Shown: piece by piece, positions 1 to 9,269 of the stretch
How the letters are laid out: every line of letters begins with the position of its first letter
Position numbering within the stretch: the first letter of the stretch is position 1
The notes under the pieces: generated by a model
Seen by the model: the letters and a program-made list of their open reading frames with translations, nothing else
Told to the model about the DNA's origin: nothing
The model's database searches: none
Translations under genes and position numbers: made by a program
DNA from: Agarilytica sp045430285
GTDB taxonomy: Bacteria; Pseudomonadota; Gammaproteobacteria; Pseudomonadales; Cellvibrionaceae
Reading direction: 5' to 3'
Length of the DNA: 64,000 bases
Assembly: GCA_045430285.1 (NCBI GenBank)
Contig: JAILXV010000002.1
Span: forward strand, 124,001 to 188,000

Positions 1-1
1 G

Positions 2-556
2 CCTTGGCACGTACTGGGCGAAGAAATCGGAAGTTTTGGCACAGCACGTTACGTGGATTCCTCAGTCGAACGGCTGCAAGTCAAAGTCAGTGGCATCCAC
101 AATAATCGCTACGTACTCGCGTGCAATGGTCGCCGCGTGCCTCTAACCGATACCCAACGACAAGGTGAATTTGTGGGAGGGGTACGTTATCGCGCATGGG
201 CACCGCCCTCTGCATTACATCCCACCATCGGCCTACATACCCCCCTCCATTTTGACCTGATCGATACCTGGAATGGCCGCTCGATTGGCGGCTGCTCGTA
301 TCACGTATCGCACCCAGGTGGTCGCAGCTACGAAACCTTCCCTGTAAATCCAATGGAGGCCGAATCTCGCCGTGGCAATCGCTTCCGTACCACAGATCAC
401 ACACCTGGGGCATACACGCCACAACCTGATATGGATGCACTGCGGGAATTTTTCCCCAATACAACGCCTAGGCCAATGGCCCCTCCGCCCGAAGAATCCC
501 CAGGAGAATATCCCCACACGCTGGATTTACGACGCGCCGCTAGAATTATTAATTGA
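2..556 (+). CDS. DUF2126 transglutaminase-like protein, C-terminal fragment
   Basis: This is the 3' end of a gene that begins before the window; the frame is open from base 2 and ends at TGA 554-556. A GTG at 53 could be read as a start, but the upstream codons continue in frame with protein-like sequence (PWHVLGEEIGSFG). The tail resembles the C-terminal region of the long (about 1100-residue) DUF2126 proteins that carry an N-terminal transglutaminase-like domain, and it keeps motifs such as FDLIDTWNGRSIGGCSYHV. The next two genes, ATP-grasp/alpha-E and transglutaminase, are the usual partners of DUF2126, which strongly supports the call. The N-terminal catalytic part cannot be examined here. 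Confidence 0.85.
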   Translation, partial: PWHVLGEEIGSFGTARYVDSSVERLQVKVSGIHNNRYVLACNGRRVPLTDTQRQGEFVGGVRYRAWAPPSALHPTIGLHTPLHFDLIDTWNGRSIGGCSYHVSHPGGRSYETFPVNPMEAESRRGNRFRTTDHTPGAYTPQPDMDALREFFPNTTPRPMAPPPEESPGEYPHTLDLRRAARIIN

Positions 557-644
557 ACCCTATCGGCGACATGACATAATGTCGCCGCATTGCGTCTAAG
601 CTTCATCAAGAATACTCAGAAACCAGCCGTCACAGGATATCTGC

Positions 645-3215
645 TTGTCCCAACAACAACAGCAGAGCAGCACAGTAAGCCCCGAACAGGCCTACGCTGC
701 TCCCACAGATCTACAGGGCCATCGAGATGAGGCCTTTGATACCAATGGCCAAATAAAGCCTCATTGGCGCTATCTTCTGGACAGCCTGCAATCGATTGGT
801 GAACAAGCACTTACAGACCGCCAAGCCAAAGCACTGCGTATACTGCGAGACGACGGCGCCACATATAACATCTACAGCGACGACCCGACACCTAGCCGCA
901 CCTGGGGGCTCGACCTTGTTCCCTCTCTCATCGACAGCGAAGAATGGGGCACCATTGAAGCAGGGCTATTGGAACGCTCCGAACTGTTTGATCTTTTACT
1001 GAAAGATATTTACGGACCACGGACACTCATTCGCACGGGCGTTATACCCCCAGAAGCCTTGTTTTGTCATGGCGGTTTTTTGCGCGCGTGCTCAGGCATT
1101 GAAATGCCAGGCGAACATGGGCTGATTTTGCACGCGGTTGATCTTATGCGCGATCAAAATGGCGATATGTGCGTACTGACCGACCGAACGCAAAGCCCAA
1201 GCGGTGCCGGATACGCATTAGAAAATCGCACCGTCATGTCGCGTATATTTCCGAGCTTATACAGAGATAGCCATGTCCACAGACTTGCAACGTTTTTTCA
1301 ACGACTGCGCAACAAGCTCACCTCCTTGGCGACAGATCAAGACCAACCCCGTGTTGTTGTCCTAACACCAGGCGCGCACAACGAGTCATATTTCGAACAC
1401 GCCTATATTTCCAACTACCTCGGGTTGCACTTAGTGCAAAGTGGCGACCTTGTCGTACGCAATGGCTACGTGTGGATGAAGTCTTTGGACGGCCTCAGCC
1501 GTGTCGATGTCATTTTACGCCGCGTGGACGATTGGTATTGCGATCCAGTGGAGCTGCGCAGCGACTCAGTATTGGGCGTGGCCAACTTGTTGGAAGTGGT
1601 ACGCGCCGGACGCGTCGTCATTGCCAACCCGCTGGGTTCCGGCGTATTAGAGAACCCTGTATTTTTACGCTATTTACCCGATATCGCAAAAGCCTTATTA
1701 GGTCGTGAGCTGCGACTCAAGTCCGTCGCCACCCATTGGTGCGGCGAGAAAAAAGATCTCGACTACGTCATGGAAAAATTCGACACATTGGTCATCAAAC
1801 CCACGTACCGAGGCAGCGGCATGCGCAGCGTGCTCGGTAGTCAGCTAAGTGATGAACAGAAACAAACATTAATCAGCGCAATAAAAAAACAACCTCACAA
1901 TTACGTCGCTCAAGCACAAACCAATGCCGGTAACCTGCCCACATTAATCGATGGAAAATTGCAGCCTCGCCCCGCCATCTTGCGCACTTTTTCACTGGCT
2001 GCAGATGAATCTTACACACTAATGCCTGGCGGCTTAACACGCGTCGGCATTGAAGAGTCTGCCTTTATTATATCGAACCAAACGGGCTCACAGAGTAAAG
2101 ACACATGGGTGATCGCCTCGGAACCTGAGCGGACAACCGCTCAACATAGTGCCGAAGACTCCAGCACACATGTGCGTGAAATCGAATTAATAAGCTTGCC
2201 CAGCCGCGTAGTCGAAAATCTTTTTTGGATGGGGCGTTATGCCGAGCGCGCAGAAGCGTCGCTTAGAATATTGCGCACCGTCTTTATGATTATTAATGGC
2301 GAAGATGTTATTTCTGACGAATGCAAACGCATTTTGTTAGAAACGGTCACCGAAGTCTCGTCAACACACCCTGGCTTTAAAAGCGAAGATCCCAGTATTT
2401 TTAATACACCCGAGTCAGAATTATTACTTGTGTTAAAAGATGCTGAACGCATGGGAAGTGTCAGGTCCAATCTGAATGCCATGCTCTTTTGTTCTGATCA
2501 GTCAAAAGAATTACTTTCTTCGGATACCTTGCGTGTCATTAACGATATTCGAGATGCCCTTAATGATATGGATTCCGCCCTAGCAAGCGGTCTGATCTCA
2601 GCACCAGAAGAAGCCCTTGATCCGCTTGTAACCGCGCTAATGGCTCTCGCCGGTTTAACACAGGAAAGCATGATGCGCGGTGTTGGCTGGCGTTTTATGC
2701 AAATTGGCCGGCGCTTGGAAAGAGGCATTCAAACCACCGCTATGATTCAAAGCCTGCTAGTACCAAAGCTTACCGAGCCATCCCAGAATACATTAATTCA
2801 AGCGCTGCTATTATCTTTGGAAGGCCTCATCAGCTATCGGCGGCGCTATCGTGCGCGCATTGACGTGGAATCCGCTTTGGACTTGGTATTGTTGGATATC
2901 AATAACCCTCGTTCACTTTTATTTCAGTTAGATGAACTGAAAAACCATATTAATGCGCTGCCCAAACTTCCAGAACAAAGCAACGAACTAACCGCGGAGT
3001 CCCGTGCGATTCTGGAGGCAGAAACAAAAATAAAGCTCACTCGACTCAACCAGCTAAGCGTCCACGAACTGAATCAACGTCAACACCTTAACGCCCTGCT
3101 GCACACCATATCCGAGTTATTGGGTGACACCAGCAACAATATCAGCGAAAAATATTTCGAACACAGGGAAAGCTCACGACAACTCGTGCGCAATACATGG
3201 GATCAAAGCGCATGA
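645..3215 (+). CDS. circularly permuted ATP-grasp / alpha-E fusion protein
   Basis: An 856-residue protein with an N-terminal circularly permuted ATP-grasp type 2 region (roughly residues 60-480, with VIKPTYRGSGMRSV as a nucleotide-binding segment) fused to an alpha-E helical domain starting near residue 515 (SRVVENLFWMGRYAERAE is the typical DUF403 opening). It starts at TTG 645, preceded by AGGA at 634-637 with good spacing. ATP-grasp enzymes form amide bonds with acyl-phosphate intermediates, and this family has been proposed from comparative genomics to make or modify peptides together with its transglutaminase partners. Its exact substrate is unknown. The stop overlaps the start of the downstream transglutaminase, so the two are translationally coupled. 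Confidence 0.9.
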   Translation: MSQQQQQSSTVSPEQAYAAPTDLQGHRDEAFDTNGQIKPHWRYLLDSLQSIGEQALTDRQAKALRILRDDGATYNIYSDDPTPSRTWGLDLVPSLIDSEEWGTIEAGLLERSELFDLLLKDIYGPRTLIRTGVIPPEALFCHGGFLRACSGIEMPGEHGLILHAVDLMRDQNGDMCVLTDRTQSPSGAGYALENRTVMSRIFPSLYRDSHVHRLATFFQRLRNKLTSLATDQDQPRVVVLTPGAHNESYFEHAYISNYLGLHLVQSGDLVVRNGYVWMKSLDGLSRVDVILRRVDDWYCDPVELRSDSVLGVANLLEVVRAGRVVIANPLGSGVLENPVFLRYLPDIAKALLGRELRLKSVATHWCGEKKDLDYVMEKFDTLVIKPTYRGSGMRSVLGSQLSDEQKQTLISAIKKQPHNYVAQAQTNAGNLPTLIDGKLQPRPAILRTFSLAADESYTLMPGGLTRVGIEESAFIISNQTGSQSKDTWVIASEPERTTAQHSAEDSSTHVREIELISLPSRVVENLFWMGRYAERAEASLRILRTVFMIINGEDVISDECKRILLETVTEVSSTHPGFKSEDPSIFNTPESELLLVLKDAERMGSVRSNLNAMLFCSDQSKELLSSDTLRVINDIRDALNDMDSALASGLISAPEEALDPLVTALMALAGLTQESMMRGVGWRFMQIGRRLERGIQTTAMIQSLLVPKLTEPSQNTLIQALLLSLEGLISYRRRYRARIDVESALDLVLLDINNPRSLLFQLDELKNHINALPKLPEQSNELTAESRAILEAETKIKLTRLNQLSVHELNQRQHLNALLHTISELLGDTSNNISEKYFEHRESSRQLVRNTWDQSA

Positions 3216-4090
3216 AGTATCGAATAAAACATGCGACCGAATATATTTACGCCGATCGCGTGTCGCATTGCTACAACCTCGCGCATATTATTCCCAGAAA
3301 TTCAGCACGACAAACACGTATTAAAAATAACATGCGGGTTCTTCCGTTCGCGAGCTACACGTCAAAGCGTGAGGACTATTTCGGCAATCAAACATTTCAC
3401 TTTGAAATTCAAAAGCCGCACAACAAACTTGTTATCACATCAACCAGTGAAGTCATCACCAACCCGCAAAAGGGCGAAGTCGGTTTAGATATCGGCGTCA
3501 CTTACGGGGAAGCATTACAGTTATTGAATGACAAGAAAAACAGCGATACCTTGCTAGCGCGTGAATTTCTTTACGATTCCCCTTTTATCAAAAACTCGGC
3601 CGCCCTATACGAATACGCAAAATCGTCATTCGACCTGGAACGAACGCTGCGCTCCAGCGCAATGGAATTGACGCAACGAATATTTACCGACTTTAGCTAC
3701 TGCCCTGAATCAACCACAGTCGCCACACCCTTATCTGAAGTTCTGGAACACAAACGTGGTGTTTGCCAAGATTTTGCCCACTTACAAATCGGCTGCCTAC
3801 GTGCGATGGGGATTCCCGCAAAATACATTTCTGGTTACCTAGAAACCTTGCCGCCACCTGGGCAAGAAAGACTCGTCGGCGCAGATGCCAGTCACGCCTG
3901 GTTATCGCTATACATCCCCACGGAAGGGTGGTTCGAATTCGACCCCACCAACAATTGCGCGGCCCACGAGCAACATATTATTACCGCATGGGGGCGAGAT
4001 TACGCCGATGTAACCCCGCTACGCGGTGTGTTATTTGGCGGTGGAGAAAGCCCCATCCTAAACATCTCTGTCGACGTTGCACGGATCTAG
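3212..4090 (+). CDS. transglutaminase-like cysteine peptidase family protein
   Basis: A 292-residue member of the bacterial transglutaminase-like family. It opens with the typical MKYRIKHATEYIYAD beta-strand region. The expected catalytic triad is visible: Cys in HKRGVCQDFAHL, His in GADASHAWLSLY and Asp in WFEFDPTNN. I chose ATG 3212 because its ATGA overlaps the stop of the preceding gene; the ATG at 3197 is also open but would add five residues ahead of the family start. It ends the three-gene operon. Family members cleave or cross-link peptide and isopeptide bonds; the substrate here is not known. Confidence 0.9.
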   Translation: MKYRIKHATEYIYADRVSHCYNLAHIIPRNSARQTRIKNNMRVLPFASYTSKREDYFGNQTFHFEIQKPHNKLVITSTSEVITNPQKGEVGLDIGVTYGEALQLLNDKKNSDTLLAREFLYDSPFIKNSAALYEYAKSSFDLERTLRSSAMELTQRIFTDFSYCPESTTVATPLSEVLEHKRGVCQDFAHLQIGCLRAMGIPAKYISGYLETLPPPGQERLVGADASHAWLSLYIPTEGWFEFDPTNNCAAHEQHIITAWGRDYADVTPLRGVLFGGGESPILNISVDVARI

Positions 4091-4142
4091 GCTCAACCCA
4101 AACGATACTCGACTTTAAGACATCAGTGTAAGACTCCCTCAC

Positions 4143-4952
4143 ATGGCGCTAACAGAATCCTATTTATCCCGCTTTGGCGGCATCGCAAGACTTTATGGAC
4201 AGGAGGCCCTAGCAGCGCTCTGCCAAGCACACTTTGCCGTCATTGGGCTCGGTGGTGTAGGCACGTGGGCTGCCGAAGCACTTGCGCGCAGTGGTATAGG
4301 CGAACTTACCGTCGTCGAACTCGATGATGTCTGTGTGACCAATACAAACCGTCAAAGCCATGCTCTCAACTCTAATGTTGGTCACCCCAAAAATACCGTC
4401 ATCAGCGAACGTTTACGTGATATTAATCCAGAATTGACGCTTCATAGTGTTGAAGATTTCCTTTCTAAAAATAATATGAACGACATCATTACGTCCGACA
4501 TGGATGTGGTGATTGATGCGACCGACGCAGCTCACCTAAAAGCCGCACTGGTCGCTTATTGCAGCGCAAGAAAAATTCGGCTGATCGTATCGGGCTCATC
4601 AGGAGGGAAAGTGGACCCGCGAAAAATCACCGCAGGGGATTTAGGGCATACCGAAAGCGACCCCATGCTAGCCAAGGTCCGCACACAACTTTACCGCCAC
4701 CACAATTTTTCGCGGAATAAAAATCGAAAATTTCGAATTGATGCTGTATTTTCCACAGAGCAGATGGTTTACCCAAAACCTGACGGCAGTGTATGTATGG
4801 ACAAGCAAGCAATGGAGAATGGCGTAAAGTTAGACTGCGCAGGTGGGTTTGGTTCTTCGGTAATGGTTACCGGCGGCTTTGGTTTTATGGCTGCAAACAA
4901 AGGTATTGAACGCTACTTATTAAAAAAAGGCATTCTCGTTCAACATAACTAA
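4143..4952 (+). CDS. tcdA: tRNA threonylcarbamoyladenosine dehydratase TcdA
   Basis: A 269-residue E1-like adenylating enzyme (ThiF/HesA fold, formerly CsdL/YgdL). TcdA uses ATP to cyclise the t6A37 base of ANN-decoding tRNAs to ct6A. Visible features are the nucleotide-binding glycine motif VIGLGGVGTWAAEALARSG near residues 33-52, the TNTNRQ segment that contacts ATP in this superfamily, and the C-terminal GGFGSSVMVTGGFG stretch. Length matches the E. coli protein. It begins 52 bases after the transglutaminase gene and converges with the TatD gene. No cysteine desulfurase or csdE partner lies next to it here. Confidence 0.93.
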   Translation: MALTESYLSRFGGIARLYGQEALAALCQAHFAVIGLGGVGTWAAEALARSGIGELTVVELDDVCVTNTNRQSHALNSNVGHPKNTVISERLRDINPELTLHSVEDFLSKNNMNDIITSDMDVVIDATDAAHLKAALVAYCSARKIRLIVSGSSGGKVDPRKITAGDLGHTESDPMLAKVRTQLYRHHNFSRNKNRKFRIDAVFSTEQMVYPKPDGSVCMDKQAMENGVKLDCAGGFGSSVMVTGGFGFMAANKGIERYLLKKGILVQHN

Positions 4953-4975
4953 GTATTGCGCTTTTTCAGAAATAA

Positions 4976-5851
4976 TTACGCGGCAAATCCTGCTGGGTCC
5001 AAACCAAACAATCGACACGCATTTTCTGTTGTCTTCTGTGCAACGGTTTCGATGGTCTCGCCTTTTATCTCCGCAATCGCCTGCGCAATATCCGGCACGA
5101 ACTCTGAGCTATTTCGTTGCCCCTGTTTTCCTTGAAGCGGCATGTCGGGTGCATCGGTTTCCAGAACGATCGAGCTAAGTGGAATTGATTTAATGGCTTC
5201 TCGCGTTTTTTTAGCGCGATCATAGGTAATCGTCCCACCGACACCAATATAAAACCCTCTATCAATATATTGCTTCGCCAATGCCTCACTGCCACTGAAC
5301 GCATGTATCACGCCACCACGAGATAACGATACACGATCAATATGATGCATCACTTCGTTGTGTGCTTTACGCGAATGGACGATCAGCGGCTTATTATATT
5401 CCGCCGCCAATCCCACTTGGTAATCAAACACCTCGTACTGATGCTCGGCAGGAACCTGAATCATTTTATCTAACCCACATTCACCCACCGCGACACACTT
5501 TTTCGCCTTAAGCATGTGAATATGTTTTTCCCTTAACGCGGGAAGAAGCGCGGCCAACTCATCACTCGACTTGCATAGCTGTGCGATCCACCAGGGATGA
5601 ATACCAGCACTGAAATAAATAGCATTAAATTGCTTTGATATTTTTTTCGCCCGCGCCCATTGTTCCACGGCCACACCAGGCATCACCATCGCGACCACAC
5701 CTCGACGAAGGCTTTCTTGCCATACCTTATCGCGCTCGCCATCAAAATCAGAGAAATCAAAATGGCAGTGGCTATCGATAAAAAAGCCACCCTTGTGATC
5801 ACTCGGCACCGACGCATGAGTCATGATAGACATAGGAATATTGGTTACCAC
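4976..5851 (-). CDS. TatD family metal-dependent hydrolase
   Basis: A TatD/YcfH/YjjV-type TIM-barrel deoxyribonuclease of up to 291 residues. The metal-binding HxH sits in FIDSHCHFDF near residue 27, followed by AVGECGLDKM (metal-ligand Glu), LIVHSRKAHNEV, GGVIHAFSGS and the late Asp in VLETDAPDMPL. The divergent DGERDKVWQESLRRGV region is closer to YjjV than to TatD itself. The start is uncertain: the longest form uses GTG at 5851, with ATG alternatives at 5833 and 5824 and no strong ribosome site for any. Family members are 3'-5' exonucleases or tRNA/DNA quality-control enzymes. It converges with tcdA. Confidence 0.88.
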   Translation of the reverse strand: MVTNIPMSIMTHASVPSDHKGGFFIDSHCHFDFSDFDGERDKVWQESLRRGVVAMVMPGVAVEQWARAKKISKQFNAIYFSAGIHPWWIAQLCKSSDELAALLPALREKHIHMLKAKKCVAVGECGLDKMIQVPAEHQYEVFDYQVGLAAEYNKPLIVHSRKAHNEVMHHIDRVSLSRGGVIHAFSGSEALAKQYIDRGFYIGVGGTITYDRAKKTREAIKSIPLSSIVLETDAPDMPLQGKQGQRNSSEFVPDIAQAIAEIKGETIETVAQKTTENACRLFGLDPAGFAA

Positions 5852-6017
5852 CTTCGCACGAAGCTTATCTGTGTCTGTGAGAGCCGCGCATAATTCAGTA
5901 GAAAAAAAGAGGAATAGCTTAAGCTCACTAAGACTAGCAGAGATTTATCCTCCGCCGCTTTTCCCATCAGCCGAAGTGTTACAATTTGTCCTCAAACTCA
6001 ACTATCACGTGTCCCAC

Positions 6018-6461
6018 ATGAATAACGAAGACCATTATCGACGCCTAGAGCGCATGTACGACTCATCGCCAATTAACACCTTCTTCAAGCCCACGCTAGT
6101 CGTTGAGGAAGGGTTTGCAACCATCGACATGACAGTGGAAGAGAAGTTCTTCCATGCCGCGCACGCAGTTCACGGCGCGGTGTACTTCAAAATGCTCGAC
6201 GATGCGGCCTGGTTTGCGGTCAACTCCCTTGAACCCGAACTCTTCGTGTTAACGTCATCCTTTACGACCTACCTCACCCGCCCGATTTCCCAGGGCAAAA
6301 TGACAGCCATAGGGGAAGTTGTGCACTTTAACCGTACCCAGTTTATTGCCGAGGCCGTGGTATACGATGAGGATGAGGAAGAGATAGCCCGAGCGAACGG
6401 TATCTTTGTTCGCAGTACCATGCGGCTTGAAGACACGGCAGGCTATAATAAAACGCCCTAG
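6018..6461 (+). CDS. PaaI-type hotdog-fold thioesterase
   Basis: A 147-residue single hotdog-domain protein. FFHAAHAVHGAVYFKMLDDAAWFAVNS carries the HGAxxFxLxD signature of the PaaI/YbgC-like acyl-CoA thioesterases, with Asp as the probable catalytic acid, and SSFTTYLTRPISQGKMTAIGEVVH is the usual second half of the fold. I start it at ATG 6018 (MNNEDHYRRLERMYDSSPIN); the frame is open back to 5823, but those residues are not family-like and would overlap the divergent TatD promoter. It probably hydrolyses a small or medium acyl-CoA; the substrate cannot be read from sequence. Confidence 0.85.
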   Translation: MNNEDHYRRLERMYDSSPINTFFKPTLVVEEGFATIDMTVEEKFFHAAHAVHGAVYFKMLDDAAWFAVNSLEPELFVLTSSFTTYLTRPISQGKMTAIGEVVHFNRTQFIAEAVVYDEDEEEIARANGIFVRSTMRLEDTAGYNKTP

Positions 6462-6781
6462 CCCCTCACGTTATTCACCGCACGCACTATCTCGGTAGTG
6501 ACCATCACTACAATAACCATCACAGCACTTAGCATCACAGTAAGAACACAGCATTAGATAGCGCCTTCACTCGCCCAAAAAGTATTTAGCGCTATTCAGG
6601 GCTATTAACTGTCAGATCGATTTGATTGGTTCTTTAAACAGACGATTGATAGTCCCAATCCGTCTAAAAATCGATCAAAACGATGTTGAATCAGGCGCCG
6701 ACCCCTCTATAATGGAGTTGAAAGGTTGAAATGTGCGCCAGCGTACATGCAGTACAAACTGAGTTAACAACTAGGTGACAT
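6462..6781 (+). promoter_or_regulatory. intergenic region with sigma70-type promoter for the REC-REC-GGDEF-EAL gene
   Basis: This 320-base stretch has no credible gene. Near its end TTGAAT at 6686-6691 and a perfect TATAAT at 6708-6713 are separated by 16 bases, which is a good vegetative promoter. Transcription would begin near 6720 and give a leader of about 60 bases before ATG 6782, with AGGTG just ahead of the start. The earlier part is AT-rich with CATCAC-type repeats (about 6500-6540) and nothing I can name. Confidence 0.6.
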
Positions 6782-9250
6782 ATGCCAAGCGGATTGCTAG
6801 AAAACCTACCAAAAGAAGAAAAATCTCGAGTTATCAGCAACTTAGAGCAGTCATATCAAATATTATATTCCGGCTGGAATCGATGTACTCAAAACCCGTG
6901 GGACCCCCAAGCGGTTGAAAATCTCATCCGCGAAAGCTTAGAAGTCTCTTGCCTTGCCTCCCATCAAAAGCTTACGGATATCGCCGACGGCGCGAAAGAA
7001 CTCGTTCTTCGGCTCCGCTGGATTATCAACAAAGGGCACTTCGATGCGAACGATGATCGTCTCGTACTTCAAATCATGGACAGCGTAAAAACCCATATTT
7101 TCGCCCTGAAACCAGATAATGTGATCACACTCCATACCCAGCAAACAAGTAATACGAACACACAGAAAACTGACGCTAAGGCGACCATTGGCTTATTGGA
7201 AAACGATCAAAAAACGGCGCTTAATATCAAATATATTCTGGAAGACGCGCGCTACGCAGTAGAAATATACGACGACCCTTCACTGCTAAAAGAGGACATG
7301 ACAGCGCACAAATTTGATATTGTGCTGGTGGATTTACTCCTGCCAAACTGCCCGCTTGCCAGCGCAATATCCGTTGAAGATTTTTTGTCGAACAACCCCA
7401 TCGACATTCCCGTGATCATGCTTTCTGAGCAGGCCGATCTTGCCACACGGCTGATTGCTCTTCGCGCCGGAATCAAAGCTTACATAACAAAACCCGTCGA
7501 CGAAGAGGAGCTAACCTCCACCGTAAACGGCATTCTTGCGAAACGCGCTGAAGCTCGCCTCCGCGTACTTGTGGTAGACGATGACCCGATGCTCACCGAA
7601 TACTATGAAACAGCACTCGGGGAAGAAGGTTTTATCGTAAAAGCCGTCAATGATCCGATCGAGCTACTGGAAGCAACCGATAGTTTTAAACCCGATGTCA
7701 TCACCCTGGATTATATGATGCCAGGGTGTAACGGTTTGGAAGCCGCTGAAATTCTCCGTGGCGACCCGCGCTACATGAAAATTCCCATTGTATTTATGTC
7801 TGCGGCGGAAGAAGCCATGCAACGTAAAGGATTAATGGGCATATTCGGCAATGCTTTCCTGGAAAAACCCGTCGACATCGACGAACTCAGTGAAGCGCTT
7901 AATGAAATTTCAGCAAAAGCGAAAAAGATTAAAGATAAGTTTGAAAAAGTCAGTAAGCGTACCAGCGACAGCCACCTTGAAAATCGTGATTATTTTTTAT
8001 CGAGCTTACAAAACAATCTTGAGGATCGTGTTTACAAGGAAAATATCGATAAGAATCACTACCTGGTACTCGCCTCTATCGACAATATTCCTCAAATCAA
8101 AGAAAACCACGGCAGCCTAGCGCTAATGAAGCTCGAAGATCGTGTGGAAAACTACTTCGCTCACCATAAACTGATAAAAGGGCATGGTTGTAAATTTGGC
8201 GAACACGCCTATTTACTTTTAGTCGACGATGAATTCAAAGACGACCCCGATGTACTTTTTAATAAATTCCAAAAAGAATTTAAAGCACAAAAGTTTTTAT
8301 CGGACCCTAGCCTAAACTACACGAGCTTAAGCATTGGCGTTTCTCGATTAGATGGCACCATTCCGGCAACAATGGAAGAAACACTCCAACTGGTTGAAAA
8401 CGCCAGCATTTCCGCCAGTAACGCGGGCGGCGACCAACTCCATTGGGCTGCCATGCATAAGCATTCCAATACGCCATCAGAAAAAGTATTTCAAGCATTA
8501 AAATCTCATTCATTTCAACTCGCGTTTCAATCCATTGTAAAACCAGATGGCGACGAACAAATGTTTGAAGCCCTGGTGCGACTCATCGATGCAGATGGCG
8601 AAGTCTACACCCCAGAAAAATTCCTTCCCTTTATCGATGATGCCATCACAGAAGGAAGCTACCACCTCGATCGCTGGGTCATTGAAAATGCATTCCGCTC
8701 ACTCGAAACAACCAGCGGCCGAGGCGCCGCCGAATACTCTATCGTCATTAAGTTATCGCCCGACCTAAAGCAAGTTGATCGGCTTATGCCCTTCATCTTT
8801 AATATCGTCAGTAACACGCGCTTGCGCGGCGTTAATCGAATATATTTCTCTATCAGTGAAAAAGCTGTTCTCAGTGATATCGCAATGGCAAACCATTTAA
8901 TAGAGGCGTTTCACACCGCAGGATGCGGCTTCATCATCGAGCATTGCGAAGCGAGTGAACGTAGCGTAGACGCAATCAATCAACTCAATAAAATTGATTT
9001 CGTCAAACTTGACCCAACACTGACCTCAGAAAATGCCAATATTAATGCCAGTAGAAAACACATCGAAAATTTACAATCAGCACTCAAAGGAAAAGGTGAA
9101 ATTATTGCTGGATTGGTAGAAGACGCTAAAACCTTCGCCCATTTTTGGGACATGGATATTCGCTATTTCCAAGGCTTCTTCATCCACCGCCCAAATAGCA
9201 ACATGAATTACCAGGGCTTTGAAGCTGAGTCATTGGTACTAGAAAAATAG
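6782..9250 (+). CDS. FimX-like dual-receiver protein with degenerate GGDEF and EAL domains
   Basis: An 822-residue cytoplasmic signalling protein. Order: a helical N-terminal region (about 1-115), receiver 1 (about 134-250, phospho-acceptor Asp184 in VLVDLLLP), receiver 2 (about 260-380, LVVDDDP and Asp310 in TLDYMMP), a GGDEF-fold domain (about 420-560) and an EAL-fold domain (about 570-815). The GGDEF motif is replaced by GEHAY, so diguanylate cyclase activity is not expected. The EAL triplet survives (Glu596 in FEALVRL) and so does the QGFF motif, but the metal-binding Asn is Lys (VIKLSP) and the DDFGTG loop is EHCEASERS, so phosphodiesterase activity is unlikely. It is best read as a c-di-GMP sensor or scaffold like FimX. 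It converges with a hybrid kinase gene that could phosphorylate it. Confidence 0.85.
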   Translation: MPSGLLENLPKEEKSRVISNLEQSYQILYSGWNRCTQNPWDPQAVENLIRESLEVSCLASHQKLTDIADGAKELVLRLRWIINKGHFDANDDRLVLQIMDSVKTHIFALKPDNVITLHTQQTSNTNTQKTDAKATIGLLENDQKTALNIKYILEDARYAVEIYDDPSLLKEDMTAHKFDIVLVDLLLPNCPLASAISVEDFLSNNPIDIPVIMLSEQADLATRLIALRAGIKAYITKPVDEEELTSTVNGILAKRAEARLRVLVVDDDPMLTEYYETALGEEGFIVKAVNDPIELLEATDSFKPDVITLDYMMPGCNGLEAAEILRGDPRYMKIPIVFMSAAEEAMQRKGLMGIFGNAFLEKPVDIDELSEALNEISAKAKKIKDKFEKVSKRTSDSHLENRDYFLSSLQNNLEDRVYKENIDKNHYLVLASIDNIPQIKENHGSLALMKLEDRVENYFAHHKLIKGHGCKFGEHAYLLLVDDEFKDDPDVLFNKFQKEFKAQKFLSDPSLNYTSLSIGVSRLDGTIPATMEETLQLVENASISASNAGGDQLHWAAMHKHSNTPSEKVFQALKSHSFQLAFQSIVKPDGDEQMFEALVRLIDADGEVYTPEKFLPFIDDAITEGSYHLDRWVIENAFRSLETTSGRGAAEYSIVIKLSPDLKQVDRLMPFIFNIVSNTRLRGVNRIYFSISEKAVLSDIAMANHLIEAFHTAGCGFIIEHCEASERSVDAINQLNKIDFVKLDPTLTSENANINASRKHIENLQSALKGKGEIIAGLVEDAKTFAHFWDMDIRYFQGFFIHRPNSNMNYQGFEAESLVLEK

Positions 9251-9269
9251 CGCTCGAATTGGACAAGAC

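Noticed and set aside
6585..6605. GCTATTCAGGGC resembling an arm of the dispersed repeat
   Set aside because: No matching second arm or interior segments nearby; chance similarity.
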